A stretch of 13,681 nt of DNA from Alphaproteobacteria bacterium UBA3002 (lineage in GTDB: Bacteria > Pseudomonadota > Alphaproteobacteria > Rickettsiales > UBA3002), in NCBI GenBank assembly GCA_002346425.1, contig DDZS01000041.1, forward strand, positions 2,907 to 16,587, written 5' to 3'. The number at the start of each line of letters is the position of its first letter. The first letter of the stretch is position 1. Of this stretch, positions 1-7,155 are shown piece by piece. The notes beneath the pieces were generated by a model. It had not been told where the DNA came from. It did not search any database and saw only the letters and a program-made list of their open reading frames with translations. A program made the translations under genes and the position numbers.

Positions 1-519
1 CCCGCCTTGGCCCGCCTCAGCGAAAAGCTCGATTCGCGCTTTTCCCACCGTATTTCCCCCTGTTTTTCTGCAACTTTTCCCAATGCGACCGCGGCGCGCA
101 TGGCGACAAATAATGCCATCATGATGGGGGCAGGGCTATCGAACCCGATCTCGCAATATATCATGCTGCGCTTTGATGGCGGCGCGCCGGAAGCGCCGGT
201 CGTCGATCTGGCGCAGGTGGGACTATCCCGCGTGGTCAGCACGTTTACGGCGGGTGCTGCGGTGACTCTGGCAGAAATGCATGCTCCGCAAGCTTTGCGC
301 GTGGGGGAACAAGCCATCGATTTCGGACTAAACGTGTTGCGCAGTGACCGGTCGAAAACCCCTAAACTGATGATCGACAGTAAAACCGCGATGTCAGAGA
401 CATTGGTGCATAATTTTACGCAGTCGATTGGTGGCGTGGCGGGCGAAACCGTCTTCCAAAGTGCCTATGACCGCATGATTGGTCGCGACATTCCAGATGC
501 GGACGGTCCCGCCCGTTAA
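1..519 (+). CDS. C-terminal part of an unrecognised protein, 5' truncated by window edge
   Basis: The frame is open from base 1 to a TAA at 517-519, so about 172 residues are visible and the true start lies upstream. A TTG at 7 is only the first possible start inside the window. I do not recognise the family. The visible part is mixed: a basic, serine-rich beginning, an Ala/Gly-rich middle (around MMGAGLSNP and STFTAGAAVTLAEMHAP), and a C-terminal part reading FTQSIGGVAGETVFQ followed by an acidic tail. There is no clear signal peptide, membrane helix or catalytic motif. The gene converges on the DsbA-like gene with only 3 bp between the stop codons. Coding is supported by the long frame and by the neat convergent end. 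The function is unknown. Confidence 0.55.
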   Translation, partial: PALARLSEKLDSRFSHRISPCFSATFPNATAARMATNNAIMMGAGLSNPISQYIMLRFDGGAPEAPVVDLAQVGLSRVVSTFTAGAAVTLAEMHAPQALRVGEQAIDFGLNVLRSDRSKTPKLMIDSKTAMSETLVHNFTQSIGGVAGETVFQSAYDRMIGRDIPDADGPAR

Positions 520-522
520 GCG

Positions 523-1266
523 TTACTTTTTATTCTTTTGCTCGTCGCGGGCGGTGGCGACTTCGGCTTTTAGCTGATCGATCGGCAGCGCGCTATTGAT
601 CATACGCGTGCCCACGATTACCGCTGGCGTGCCTTCAATCGCCAGTTCAATGGCTAAGTCTTTGTTTTTCTCAATCCGTTGATCGACTTCTGGCGTTTCC
701 GCTTCTTTTTCCAGCTTGTTCGGGTCCATCCCCAGTTGCTGGGCCATGTCGAGTGCGTCTTGCTTATTGGCGCGGCCTTCAAAGGACATCAGCTTGGAAT
801 GGAAATCGAAATATTTGTCCGGATACAGGTGATGCACCGCCTGCGCCAGATGCGCATTGGTATCCGACTGCGGGCCGAAAATCGGGAATTCGACGAACAC
901 GACTTTCACATTTTTGTCTTCTTTTAATAACTGATCGATGGAATTGAACATCATCTTACAGGCCGGGCAATTATAGTCGTAAAATTCGACAATTGTCACA
1001 TCGCCATCCGGGTTTCCAACGGTCGGGAAGGCCTTGCTATCTTTAAAGGTTTCAACATGCTCTGCGACTTTTTTGCTCAAATCCTGCAGGCGTTTGGTTT
1101 CTTCCTGCAGCTGGTAATTTTGCAGTGAATCAATCATCACTTCCGGATGTTGGCGGATATATTGTTCGATCAATTCGTTGACGCGCGCGTCAGACATTTC
1201 GGCATTGGCCGCGAAACTGGTGGTGATGCCGAAAAGGCTAAGCATGGCGATACGTGCATGATGCAT
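523..1266 (-). CDS. DsbA/ScsC-like periplasmic thiol-disulfide oxidoreductase
   Basis: A 247-residue thioredoxin-fold protein that should form or shuffle disulfides in exported proteins. The chosen start is ATG at 1266, preceded by AGGGAG (1278-1283). The frame runs 38 codons further upstream, but that part is Lys-rich and reaches into the end of the M48 gene. From this start, residues 1-23 form a signal peptide (LSLFGITTSFAANA). Residues about 25-60 are a helical N-terminal segment with QHPEVMIDSLQ, like the oligomerisation arm of ScsC-type proteins. The thioredoxin core has VEFYDYNCPACK with the active site C100-P-A-C103, and the cis-proline loop GTPAV (P214). Classical E. coli DsbA has CPHC, so the redox potential may differ. 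The gene follows the M48 protease by 58 bp on the same strand and is probably co-transcribed with it. Confidence is high for the family and moderate for oxidase versus isomerase role. Confidence 0.88.
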   Translation of the reverse strand: MHHARIAMLSLFGITTSFAANAEMSDARVNELIEQYIRQHPEVMIDSLQNYQLQEETKRLQDLSKKVAEHVETFKDSKAFPTVGNPDGDVTIVEFYDYNCPACKMMFNSIDQLLKEDKNVKVVFVEFPIFGPQSDTNAHLAQAVHHLYPDKYFDFHSKLMSFEGRANKQDALDMAQQLGMDPNKLEKEAETPEVDQRIEKNKDLAIELAIEGTPAVIVGTRMINSALPIDQLKAEVATARDEQKNKK

Positions 1267-1277
1267 AATAATAGTGA

Positions 1278-1283
1278 CTCCCT
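1278..1283 (-). promoter_or_regulatory. Ribosome binding site of the DsbA-like gene
   Basis: On the minus strand this reads AGGGAG, 11 bases before the ATG at 1266. It decides the start in favour of the signal-peptide-bearing form over longer in-frame starts. Confidence 0.55.
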
Positions 1284-1324
1284 GTTGTGATTGGTTAGTG
1301 TAAGCTAGGTTTCTTAACATTTTA

Positions 1325-2677
1325 TTAAAATACCGAATCTTCTTCGTCTTTTTTGCTTTGAATTCTACGCGCGTCGGCAATCAAATCCTCCGCTTCGATA
1401 CGAGCAGCGGCATTGTCTTTCAGCAAATCCTTAGCCAAGACGGCATAGCGCAGCATGTCTTCGCTATTGTTATTGAGTGCCGCTTCGCGCGCCAAGGCCA
1501 GATTGGATTCCCCCATATTGCCCAAACGCCCATAGGCGATGGCCAATTGCCGCTGCGTGGTCGAAGAGGGATTGGGTAAGCGGGCCGCGCGGTTTAACAC
1601 TTCCACCGCTTCTTCATCCTGTTTTAACGAGACGAGTGCCTTACCCAGATCGGTTAAAATCAGCGCATTGTTCGGGGCCAATTCGGCGGATTTGCGATAG
1701 GCGATTAAGGCCTCATTTAAATTGCCGCTTTCATATAGAATCTGGCCCAACATATCGTAACTGAATGCATCCGGCGCGAGTTTAACCAGAGCAATCGCCT
1801 TTTTCACGGCTTTTTCATACTCGAAATCACGGAAATACGCGACCGATTGGGCGAGCAGGGCGGCTTCGGAGGTTTCACTTTCCGGCCATTTGCGCAACGT
1901 CCGCGCTTTCGTTTCCAGAAACGCATAGAGCTTGGCGACCATGCGTTCATGGCGGCGCGCGATATCTTCCGGCACTGTCGCATCCTGATAATTGCTTTTG
2001 TTCACGGCGTTCCGCATCGCCGCGATCCGGTCGGTTGTAAGCGGGTGGGTCCGCAAATAGGGATCGCCATTAGAACCGTAATGCTGGCGTTCGTTACGGC
2101 GCAACAGTTCGAACATATCCAGCATCCCCTTCGGCGAGAGGTGATTGTCTTCCATATACCGAATGCCCGCCTGATCGGCCTGTTGCTCGTTCCCGCGATA
2201 ATGCGACAGTAACTGGCGCAAGCTGGCATTCTGCCCGGCGGACATGATGGCCCCGCCTGCATCGCCCGAGCCGCCGAGTATGGCTGCCGCACCGAGCACA
2301 TAGCTGATCAACGCGCCGATCGTGGCGTCCTGCGACGCGGTGCGTAATTTCGACAAATGCGCGCCGGAAATGTGCCCGGTCTCGTGCGCCATGACCCCCA
2401 TCAGCATTTCGGGTTTATCGGCCTCCAGAATCAGCCCCGTATGGAAAAAGATATTCATGCCGCCAGCGACGAAGGCGTTAATCACCGGACTATTCACGAT
2501 GAAGATGCGGACATTTTCCGGCGGTATGCCAGCGCTTAACAGAATCGGCGCATTCATGCGTGCCAGCGTATCCTCAATTTCCGCATCGCGAATGAGCCCT
2601 GCGGCGTGGACGGGGGCCGCCACCCCTGTCATTGCGAGGAGCGATAGCGACGTGACAATCCAGAGCCGTTTGTACAT
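1325..2677 (-). CDS. M48 family metalloprotease with TPR repeats (BepA/YfgC-like)
   Basis: A zinc metalloprotease of the BepA/YfgC type, exported to the periplasm, where that family degrades or helps assemble outer-membrane proteins. With the start at ATG 2677 it has 450 residues. Residues 1-26 are a signal peptide (MYKRLWIVTSLSLLAMTG, then AAPVHAAG). The zinc motif HETGH is at 98-102, the third ligand Glu lies in NEQQAD near 164, and RTHPLTTDRI (His about 211) matches the conserved post-catalytic His of the family. The C-terminal half is helical with TPR units, the clearest at about 305-338 (YDMLGQILYESGNLNEALIAY). The frame stays open upstream to a TTG at 2809 with another ATG at 2788, but those codons run through a palindromic repeat and a divergent promoter region, and they would bury the signal peptide 44 residues in. 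No strong ribosome site precedes 2677 (only GCGGG), so the start is inferred from the signal peptide. It is probably first in an operon with the DsbA-like gene. Confidence 0.88.
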   Translation of the reverse strand: MYKRLWIVTSLSLLAMTGVAAPVHAAGLIRDAEIEDTLARMNAPILLSAGIPPENVRIFIVNSPVINAFVAGGMNIFFHTGLILEADKPEMLMGVMAHETGHISGAHLSKLRTASQDATIGALISYVLGAAAILGGSGDAGGAIMSAGQNASLRQLLSHYRGNEQQADQAGIRYMEDNHLSPKGMLDMFELLRRNERQHYGSNGDPYLRTHPLTTDRIAAMRNAVNKSNYQDATVPEDIARRHERMVAKLYAFLETKARTLRKWPESETSEAALLAQSVAYFRDFEYEKAVKKAIALVKLAPDAFSYDMLGQILYESGNLNEALIAYRKSAELAPNNALILTDLGKALVSLKQDEEAVEVLNRAARLPNPSSTTQRQLAIAYGRLGNMGESNLALAREAALNNNSEDMLRYAVLAKDLLKDNAAARIEAEDLIADARRIQSKKDEEDSVF

Positions 2678-2718
2678 CCCGCATCTGGATTGCTTCGCTG
2701 ACGCTCGCAATGACGGGG
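2626..2718. repeat. Dispersed-type palindromic repeat overlapping the 5' end of the M48 gene
   Basis: Two arms face each other. The left arm is at about 2626-2663 (begins GTCATTGCGAG, ends AATCCAG) and the right arm at 2685-2718 (begins CTGGATT, ends CTCGCAATGACGGGG). The outer 11 bp and the inner 7 bp pair perfectly, with an imperfect middle and a loop of about 20 bases holding the M48 start codon. From memory, CATTGCGAG...CAATCCAG is the signature of a palindromic repeat seen many times over in various alphaproteobacterial, rickettsial and other genomes. A single copy is visible here, so its dispersal is inferred. Read on the minus strand, the left arm encodes the hydrophobic part of the M48 signal peptide. 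Confidence 0.75.
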
Positions 2719-2796
2719 CATATAACCGGAGTGCGGCACGCAAACCGGAGGCCAGAGTCCGACCAGACGGAGGACAAAGTAAACTCATACCCTTGA

Positions 2797-2802
2797 TATA
2801 AT
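2797..2802 (+). promoter_or_regulatory. Possible -10 box for the aminotransferase
   Basis: A perfect TATAAT lies 27 bases before the aminotransferase ATG, which would give a leader of about 20 bases. No good -35 is seen at 16-18 bp (GACAAA or ACAAAG at best). It sits in the 152-bp divergent gap between the M48 and aminotransferase starts. It is suggestive only. Confidence 0.35.
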
Positions 2803-2829
2803 CCTTCAAAGCGGTTAATCCAAGCGCCT

Positions 2830-3981
2830 ATGCAGTTATCCCCCTCAAAACGGTCGCAAGTCGCCCCCTTTCATGTGATGGAAATGTTCAATGCCGCCTC
2901 GGCGCTACAGGCGGAAGGGCGCTCTATCGTCCATCTGTCGCTGGGGCAGCCGGGCTTCCCGCCACCGCGTGCGGCGCTGGAGCGTGTGTCGCATGCCGCG
3001 CTGGAAGACCCGATGGGCTATACCAATGCGCCCGGCATGCCGCAATTGCGGCAGCGTTTGGCGCAGTATTATCAGGAGACCAGCGGCCTCACCATCGCGC
3101 CCGAACGGATTTTTGTCACCGTCGGTTCGTCGGCGGCCTATATTTTGTCGCTGTTAGTCGCCTTCGATGCGGGCGCGAAAATCGCCATGGCTGCGCCGCA
3201 TTATCCGGCCAGTCCCAATATGCTGCGCGCGCTCGATATGGAGCCGGTGATTATGCCCGCCACGCGGGAAAGCTTTTTCCACCCCACGGTCGAGATGCTG
3301 GAAGCGCTGCCGGAAAAGCCGGACGGGCTATTGGTCGCATCACCCTCAAATCCGACAGGCACCGTGATTCCCGAATTGCAGCTGAGCGAGTTGACGATTT
3401 ATTGCCAACAGCACGGCATTCGCCTGATCTCTGACGAGATTTACCACAATATTACCTATGGCGGCATCAAAGCGAAAACCGCTTTGGGCATGAGTGAGGA
3501 GACAATCGTCCTCAACAGTTTTTCGAAATATTACCGGTTACCCGGCTGGCGGTTGGGCTGGTGCGTGCTTCCACCGGAATTACTGCGCCCGGCGGAATGT
3601 TTGCTGCAAAATATGTATATTTCGCCGCCGACCATTTCACAATATGCGGCGCTTTCGGCACTGGATGAAACGGCTGATTTGAATCAGGTGGTCGCCGCCT
3701 ATGACCGTAATCGCGTGCGCCTCTGCGAAACGCTGAACCGCATCGGTCTGACCAATTACCCAGAGCCTGACGGAGCGTTTTATATTTACGTCGACCTCGC
3801 TGGCCATGGAGAGGATTCCGAAGCCTTTTGCCATCGCATGTTAGACGAGGCCGGCGTATGCAGCGTGCCGGGTATCGATTTCGACACAGTGAACGGCCAC
3901 CGTTTCGTGCGTTTCTCATACTGTAGTCGCGAAGAAGATGTGATCGAAGCCTGCGAGCGGCTTGAACGCTGGATGGGGTGA
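2830..3981 (+). CDS. PLP-dependent aminotransferase, class I/II (AspB-like)
   Basis: A 383-residue fold-type-I aminotransferase, a usual length for the family, cytosolic and homodimeric in relatives. Visible landmarks are: N-terminal LSLGQPGFPPP (37-47), YTNAPGMPQLR (64-74), the cofactor-loop VTVGSSAAY (97-104), the SPSNPTGT motif (171-178), the PLP-ring Asp in SDEIYHNITY (D202), the Schiff-base lysine K233 in NSFSKYYRLPGWRLGW, and the substrate-carboxylate arginine in HRFVRFSYC (R361). All catalytic residues are present, so it should be active. The amino donor and acceptor cannot be read from sequence; aspartate, aromatic or alanine-type substrates are all possible. ATG 2830 gives the canonical N-terminus, although the ribosome site is poor. 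It is transcribed divergently from the M48/DsbA pair. The repeat at 3985-4048 separates it from the cys operon. Confidence 0.9.
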   Translation: MQLSPSKRSQVAPFHVMEMFNAASALQAEGRSIVHLSLGQPGFPPPRAALERVSHAALEDPMGYTNAPGMPQLRQRLAQYYQETSGLTIAPERIFVTVGSSAAYILSLLVAFDAGAKIAMAAPHYPASPNMLRALDMEPVIMPATRESFFHPTVEMLEALPEKPDGLLVASPSNPTGTVIPELQLSELTIYCQQHGIRLISDEIYHNITYGGIKAKTALGMSEETIVLNSFSKYYRLPGWRLGWCVLPPELLRPAECLLQNMYISPPTISQYAALSALDETADLNQVVAAYDRNRVRLCETLNRIGLTNYPEPDGAFYIYVDLAGHGEDSEAFCHRMLDEAGVCSVPGIDFDTVNGHRFVRFSYCSREEDVIEACERLERWMG

Positions 3982-3984
3982 TTC

Positions 3985-4048
3985 GGTAGGCGGTAAGCGG
4001 GATGCGGGAAGCGGACTATACCTACCGCATACCGCTTCCCGCTTCCCG
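3985..4048. repeat. Palindromic GCGGGAAGCGG-type repeat between aminotransferase and cysD
   Basis: The left arm at 3998-4014 and the right arm at 4032-4048 pair in 16 of 17 positions around a 17-base loop. Both arms are built of iterated GCGGGA/GCGGTA units (GCGGTAAGCGGGATGCGGGA), and the loop carries another TACCGCATACCGC run in the opposite sense. It begins 4 bp after the aminotransferase stop. It could act as a transcript-end hairpin, but no U-run follows it. The composition resembles dispersed intergenic palindromes that give spurious peptides such as AYRLP or PLPASR; that resemblance is from memory. The cysD frame is open back through it, but I treat this part as non-coding. Confidence 0.6.
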
Positions 4049-4100
4049 ACACAAAATGCAAGGCTTTGCAATTCCGCACGACATCGCTTATACCCCTCGC

Positions 4101-4934
4101 ATGGACCACCTAGACCGCTTGGAAGCACAAAGCATATATATTTTTCGCGAGGCATATCACGCGATTAAGCCGTTGGGCATGCTGTGGTCTTTTGGCAAAG
4201 ATTCCACCGTCATGATCCGGTTGGCGCAGAAGGCATTTTTCGGCCGCGTGCCCTTTCCGCTGATTCATTGCGATACGGAATTGGAGATGGAAGAGGTCTA
4301 TGCCTATCGCGACCGCTATGTGAAAGAGTGGGACCTAAATTTTATCAGCCATCTTTGTCCGCCTTATGAAGCGACCGATCCCAGCCTGCCGCATTCGGCG
4401 CGGGTGGCCGCGCGCAAAACGCTTGGGCTAAAAGAAGTGATCGATCAGCATGGGTTTAAAGGCATTATCGCAGGCATTCGCCGCGATGAAGAAGGCACGC
4501 GCGCCAAGGAACGCATTTTTTCGCCCCGCGGGCGCGAAGGCGCGTGGGACGTGAAGGCGCAGCCGCCGGAATTCTGGGACCAGTTTCACACGCATTTCCC
4601 GCCTGATACGCATGTGCGCGTGCATCCGCTATTGCAATGGACCGAGATCGATATCTGGCGCTACATTGAGCGCGAAAATATCCCTGTCGTGCCACTCTAT
4701 TATGCGCGGGAATATGGCGATTTTGAAGGCCGCGATTTCGGTGGGCAGCGCATGCGCTTCCGCTCCCTCGGCGAGCGCGGGATTACTTGGCCAGTGGCGA
4801 GCGACGCCGACACGATCGAAGCGATTATTGCGGAACTGGCGGTGACCAAAGTGTCCGAACGTTCGGGCCGTCCGATGGGGGCTGACGAAGACGAATCCAG
4901 TTTCGAGCGTCTACGCGCTGCGGGGTATATGTGA
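4101..4934 (+). CDS. cysD: Sulfate adenylyltransferase subunit 2 (CysD)
   Basis: The small subunit of ATP sulfurylase. It activates sulfate with ATP to adenosine 5'-phosphosulfate (APS) and works with the CysN GTPase. Visible: MDHLDRLEAQSIYIFREA at the N-terminus (compare CysD LRQLEAESIHIIRE), the PP-loop SFGKDSTVM, PFPLIHCDTELEMEEVYAYRD, the loop GIRRDEEGTRAKERIFSPRG, and HPLLQWTEIDIWRYIERENIPVVPLYYA. Start choice: ATG 4101 matches the family N-terminus and gives 277 residues, slightly shorter than E. coli CysD. In-frame ATGs at 4056 and 4002 would add 15 and 33 residues; the 4002 form begins inside the palindromic repeat. No strong ribosome site decides the start. The stop TGA (4932-4934) overlaps the next ATG, so it is the first gene of a coupled three-gene operon. 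Confidence 0.9.
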   Translation: MDHLDRLEAQSIYIFREAYHAIKPLGMLWSFGKDSTVMIRLAQKAFFGRVPFPLIHCDTELEMEEVYAYRDRYVKEWDLNFISHLCPPYEATDPSLPHSARVAARKTLGLKEVIDQHGFKGIIAGIRRDEEGTRAKERIFSPRGREGAWDVKAQPPEFWDQFHTHFPPDTHVRVHPLLQWTEIDIWRYIERENIPVVPLYYAREYGDFEGRDFGGQRMRFRSLGERGITWPVASDADTIEAIIAELAVTKVSERSGRPMGADEDESSFERLRAAGYM

Positions 4935-5281
4935 TGGATGATGCGCGCCTGACCCGCTTGGAAGAGAAAGTGGACAAATTGCTGGAGCTGCAAAAGCAGA
5001 ATGCCAATAATATTATCGCGGTCTACCGGCGCACTACTGCGTTGGCCTATATGCTGGAAGCGGGGTTGAATCCCGGACAGATGCGCATGCCATCGGTGAT
5101 TCGCGCAGAGATCGATGCCACGTTGGATGCCGAAGCGTTTGAAGCGCTCGCCAAGCAGGACCCGGCAGAATTCATGGCGCGCTATGGCGAAGCGGTGTTG
5201 GAAATCGTACGCTCGCACGGGGTGCGCGCCATTTCCACCATGGGTGAGCTGACGCAAGTTGACACGCGGAAGGTCAATTGA
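4934..5281 (+). CDS. Unrecognised 115-residue protein inside the sulfate-activation operon
   Basis: Its ATG shares TGATG with the cysD stop, and its own TGA (5279-5281) shares TGATG with the cysNC ATG, so it is translationally coupled on both sides. I do not recognise a family. Residues 1-25 (MDDARLTRLEEKVDKLLELQ) show a heptad-like Leu/Val spacing and should form a short coiled coil. Residues about 27-45 (VYRRTTALAYMLEAGLNPG) look helical. The remainder is an acidic, Ala-rich helical region (IDATLDAEAFEALAKQDPAEF) with a C-terminal VRSHGVRAISTMGELTQ. No signal peptide, Cys motif or nucleotide-binding motif is seen. The tight coupling suggests a product made in step with CysD and CysN, perhaps an assembly or regulatory subunit of the sulfurylase; that is inference. 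A GTG one codon earlier (4931) is an alternative start. Confidence 0.75.
   Translation: MDDARLTRLEEKVDKLLELQKQNANNIIAVYRRTTALAYMLEAGLNPGQMRMPSVIRAEIDATLDAEAFEALAKQDPAEFMARYGEAVLEIVRSHGVRAISTMGELTQVDTRKVN
5268..5273 (+). promoter_or_regulatory. Ribosome binding site of cysNC
   Basis: GGAAGG with a 7-base spacer to ATG 5281 supports the ATG rather than the in-frame TTG at 5278. Confidence 0.6.
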
Positions 5282-7140
5282 TGGCGCTTCCCGACCTCAA
5301 CATCGTTATCGCCGGGCATGTGGATCATGGAAAATCCACCTTAGTAGGGCGCTTGCTCTACGCCACCGATAGTTTACCGGACGGTAAGTTTGAGCAGATC
5401 AAAGCCAGCTGCGAACGGCGCGGCCAGCCGTTTGAATGGGCGTTTTTGATGGATGCGTTGCAAGCCGAGCGCGATCAGAATGTGACGATCGACACCAGCC
5501 GCATTTGGTTTTCAACGGCGAAGCAACGCTATTGCCTGATCGACGCGCCGGGCCATCGCGAGTTTCTTAAAAATATGATCACCGGCGCCGCCGGAGCGGA
5601 AGCGGCGATACTGTTGGTCGATGCGGGGGAGGGTTTACAGGAACAGACGCGGCGTCATGCCTATATGTTGCATCTGCTCGGCATCCAATCGGTCATCGTT
5701 GCGGTCAATAAAATGGACGTGGTGGAGTATGCGCAAGACCGCTTCGATGCGCTGGCCGCCACCATCACCGACTATCTGGCCGGACTGAATATTGCGCCAA
5801 AAGCGATCATTCCGCTATCCGCTCGCGAAGGGGTAGGGATTACCGAACCCGCGTCGGAGCTTCATTGGTATAAGGGGCCGCCGTTGCTAAAGGCGCTCGA
5901 CCAGTTAGAAGCGGGAGTGCAAGCCGAAGATCAGCCGCTTCGCCTGATGGTGCAGGATGTGTATCGCCGCGATCATCGCCGTATCATTGCCGGGCGCATC
6001 GAAAGTGGCAGATTAGCGGTTGGCGATAAGCTATTGTTATCGCCGATGCATGAGGCGGCAACGTGTAAAACATTCGTCACCTGGCCGGATCAGCAGAAGA
6101 TGGAAGCTGCCGTGGGTGAGTCGGTCGGCATCGAGCTGGAAGAATCATTATTTGTCGAGCGCGGGCATGTCTTAAGCCATGCTGAATCGCCGCCACTGAT
6201 GACCAATCAGCTGCGCCTGAAACTCTTCTGGGTGCATGCCGCACCGCTGCAGGTAGGCAATCATTATACCGTGCGGATTGGAACGTCCGAAAGCAAAGCC
6301 GAGGTGACTGCGCTGCATCACGTGGTGGATACGGATACGCTGGCTCAGGAGCCGGGCGCGCATTTGCAACGGCTACAGGTCGGTGAAGTGACGCTGAAGC
6401 TTCGCGGTATGCTCGCGGTGGATGATTTTCGCGCGCTACCCAAGACCGGGCGCTGCGTGTTGTTTGACGGCTATGACGCGGCCGGTGGCGGGATTATTCT
6501 AACCGACGGATTGCCGAATTTGCGCCCCGGCACCGTGCGGGAAGTGAAGTCGCAACATTTGAGTTCGGAAGATTTTGCGGTCGACCCTGAGTTGCGGCAA
6601 GCGCGCAATGGGCATCGCGGCGCGGTGTTATGGTTCACCGGGCTGTCCGGTTCTGGCAAGTCCACACTGGCGCGCGCATTGAATGAACGCTTGTTTCACA
6701 AAGGCTGCCAAGTCACGGTATTAGATGGCGATAATGTGCGCCAGGGCCTCTGCGCTGATTTAGGATTTGCCCCGGAAGATCGCAGCGAGAATATTCGCCG
6801 CATCGGTGAAGTGGCGGCCCTTTTCGCCGAAGCCGGGATGATTTGCATTACGGCCTTTATCTCGCCCTATAATGATGACCGTAAACGGGCTAGGGCCGCA
6901 GCGGGTGCACGCTTCCATACAATTTATGTGAAGGCCGATGTGGCAACCTGCGAATCGCGCGATGCAAAGGGGTTGTATGCCAAGGCCCGCGCCGGAGAAA
7001 TTCAGGATTTCACAGGGGTTTCTGCCCCCTACGAGGCGCCTGAACATGCAGATTTGGTGCTCGATACAGCGGCACTTTCAATCGAGTCTTCGGTCGATGC
7101 CCTGCTGGAATATGTCGCAAAGCATATACTGACCCATTAA
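5281..7140 (+). CDS. cysNC: Bifunctional sulfate adenylyltransferase GTPase subunit / adenylyl-sulfate kinase (CysN-CysC fusion)
   Basis: A 619-residue fusion. Its N-terminal translation-factor-like GTPase (residues about 5-210) drives APS synthesis by CysD; its C-terminal APS kinase phosphorylates APS to PAPS. GTPase motifs: G1 AGHVDHGKST (11-20), the switch region with ERDQNVTID (63-71), G3 DAPGH (88-92), G4 NKMD (143-146), and G5-like PLSAREG (178-184). Beta-barrel domains fill about 215-425, ending GTVREV. The kinase starts near 445: P-loop GLSGSGKST (454-462), LDGDNVRQGL (481-490), AFISPYNDDR (525-534), RDAKGLYAKARAGEI (560-574) and APYEAPEHADLVLDT (582-596). Both halves look intact. The G1 and G3 boxes resemble EF-1alpha (GHVDHGKS, DAPGH) more than the textbook proteobacterial CysN forms (GSVDDGKS, DTPGH), which suggests a separate CysN lineage. 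PAPS may serve sulfate reduction or sulfation of a polymer or lipid. No reductase or sulfotransferase is in the window to tell which. Confidence 0.92.
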   Translation: MALPDLNIVIAGHVDHGKSTLVGRLLYATDSLPDGKFEQIKASCERRGQPFEWAFLMDALQAERDQNVTIDTSRIWFSTAKQRYCLIDAPGHREFLKNMITGAAGAEAAILLVDAGEGLQEQTRRHAYMLHLLGIQSVIVAVNKMDVVEYAQDRFDALAATITDYLAGLNIAPKAIIPLSAREGVGITEPASELHWYKGPPLLKALDQLEAGVQAEDQPLRLMVQDVYRRDHRRIIAGRIESGRLAVGDKLLLSPMHEAATCKTFVTWPDQQKMEAAVGESVGIELEESLFVERGHVLSHAESPPLMTNQLRLKLFWVHAAPLQVGNHYTVRIGTSESKAEVTALHHVVDTDTLAQEPGAHLQRLQVGEVTLKLRGMLAVDDFRALPKTGRCVLFDGYDAAGGGIILTDGLPNLRPGTVREVKSQHLSSEDFAVDPELRQARNGHRGAVLWFTGLSGSGKSTLARALNERLFHKGCQVTVLDGDNVRQGLCADLGFAPEDRSENIRRIGEVAALFAEAGMICITAFISPYNDDRKRARAAAGARFHTIYVKADVATCESRDAKGLYAKARAGEIQDFTGVSAPYEAPEHADLVLDTAALSIESSVDALLEYVAKHILTH

Positions 7141-7155
7141 AATTTCAGGCGAAAT

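Noticed and set aside
1267..1380. 38-codon upstream extension of the DsbA-like gene
   Set aside because: Lys-rich, overlaps the M48 3' end, and hides a good signal peptide that has its own ribosome site.
2678..2809. N-terminal extension of the M48 protease from TTG 2809 or ATG 2788
   Set aside because: It would translate the outer repeat arm (SLRASAKQSR) and place the signal peptide internally; not plausible for an exported protease.
4057..4070. Short palindrome TGCAA-N4-TTGCA before cysD as an operator
   Set aside because: Only 5-bp arms, a single copy, and no promoter context; chance is likely.
4002..4100. N-terminal extension of CysD from ATG 4002
   Set aside because: It translates the palindromic repeat (YRIPLPASR), and CysD family proteins begin near MDHLDRLEAQ at 4101.
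4700..5257. 185-codon minus-strand frame across cysD and the small gene
   Set aside because: It spans the junction of two coupled plus-strand genes and shows no domain.
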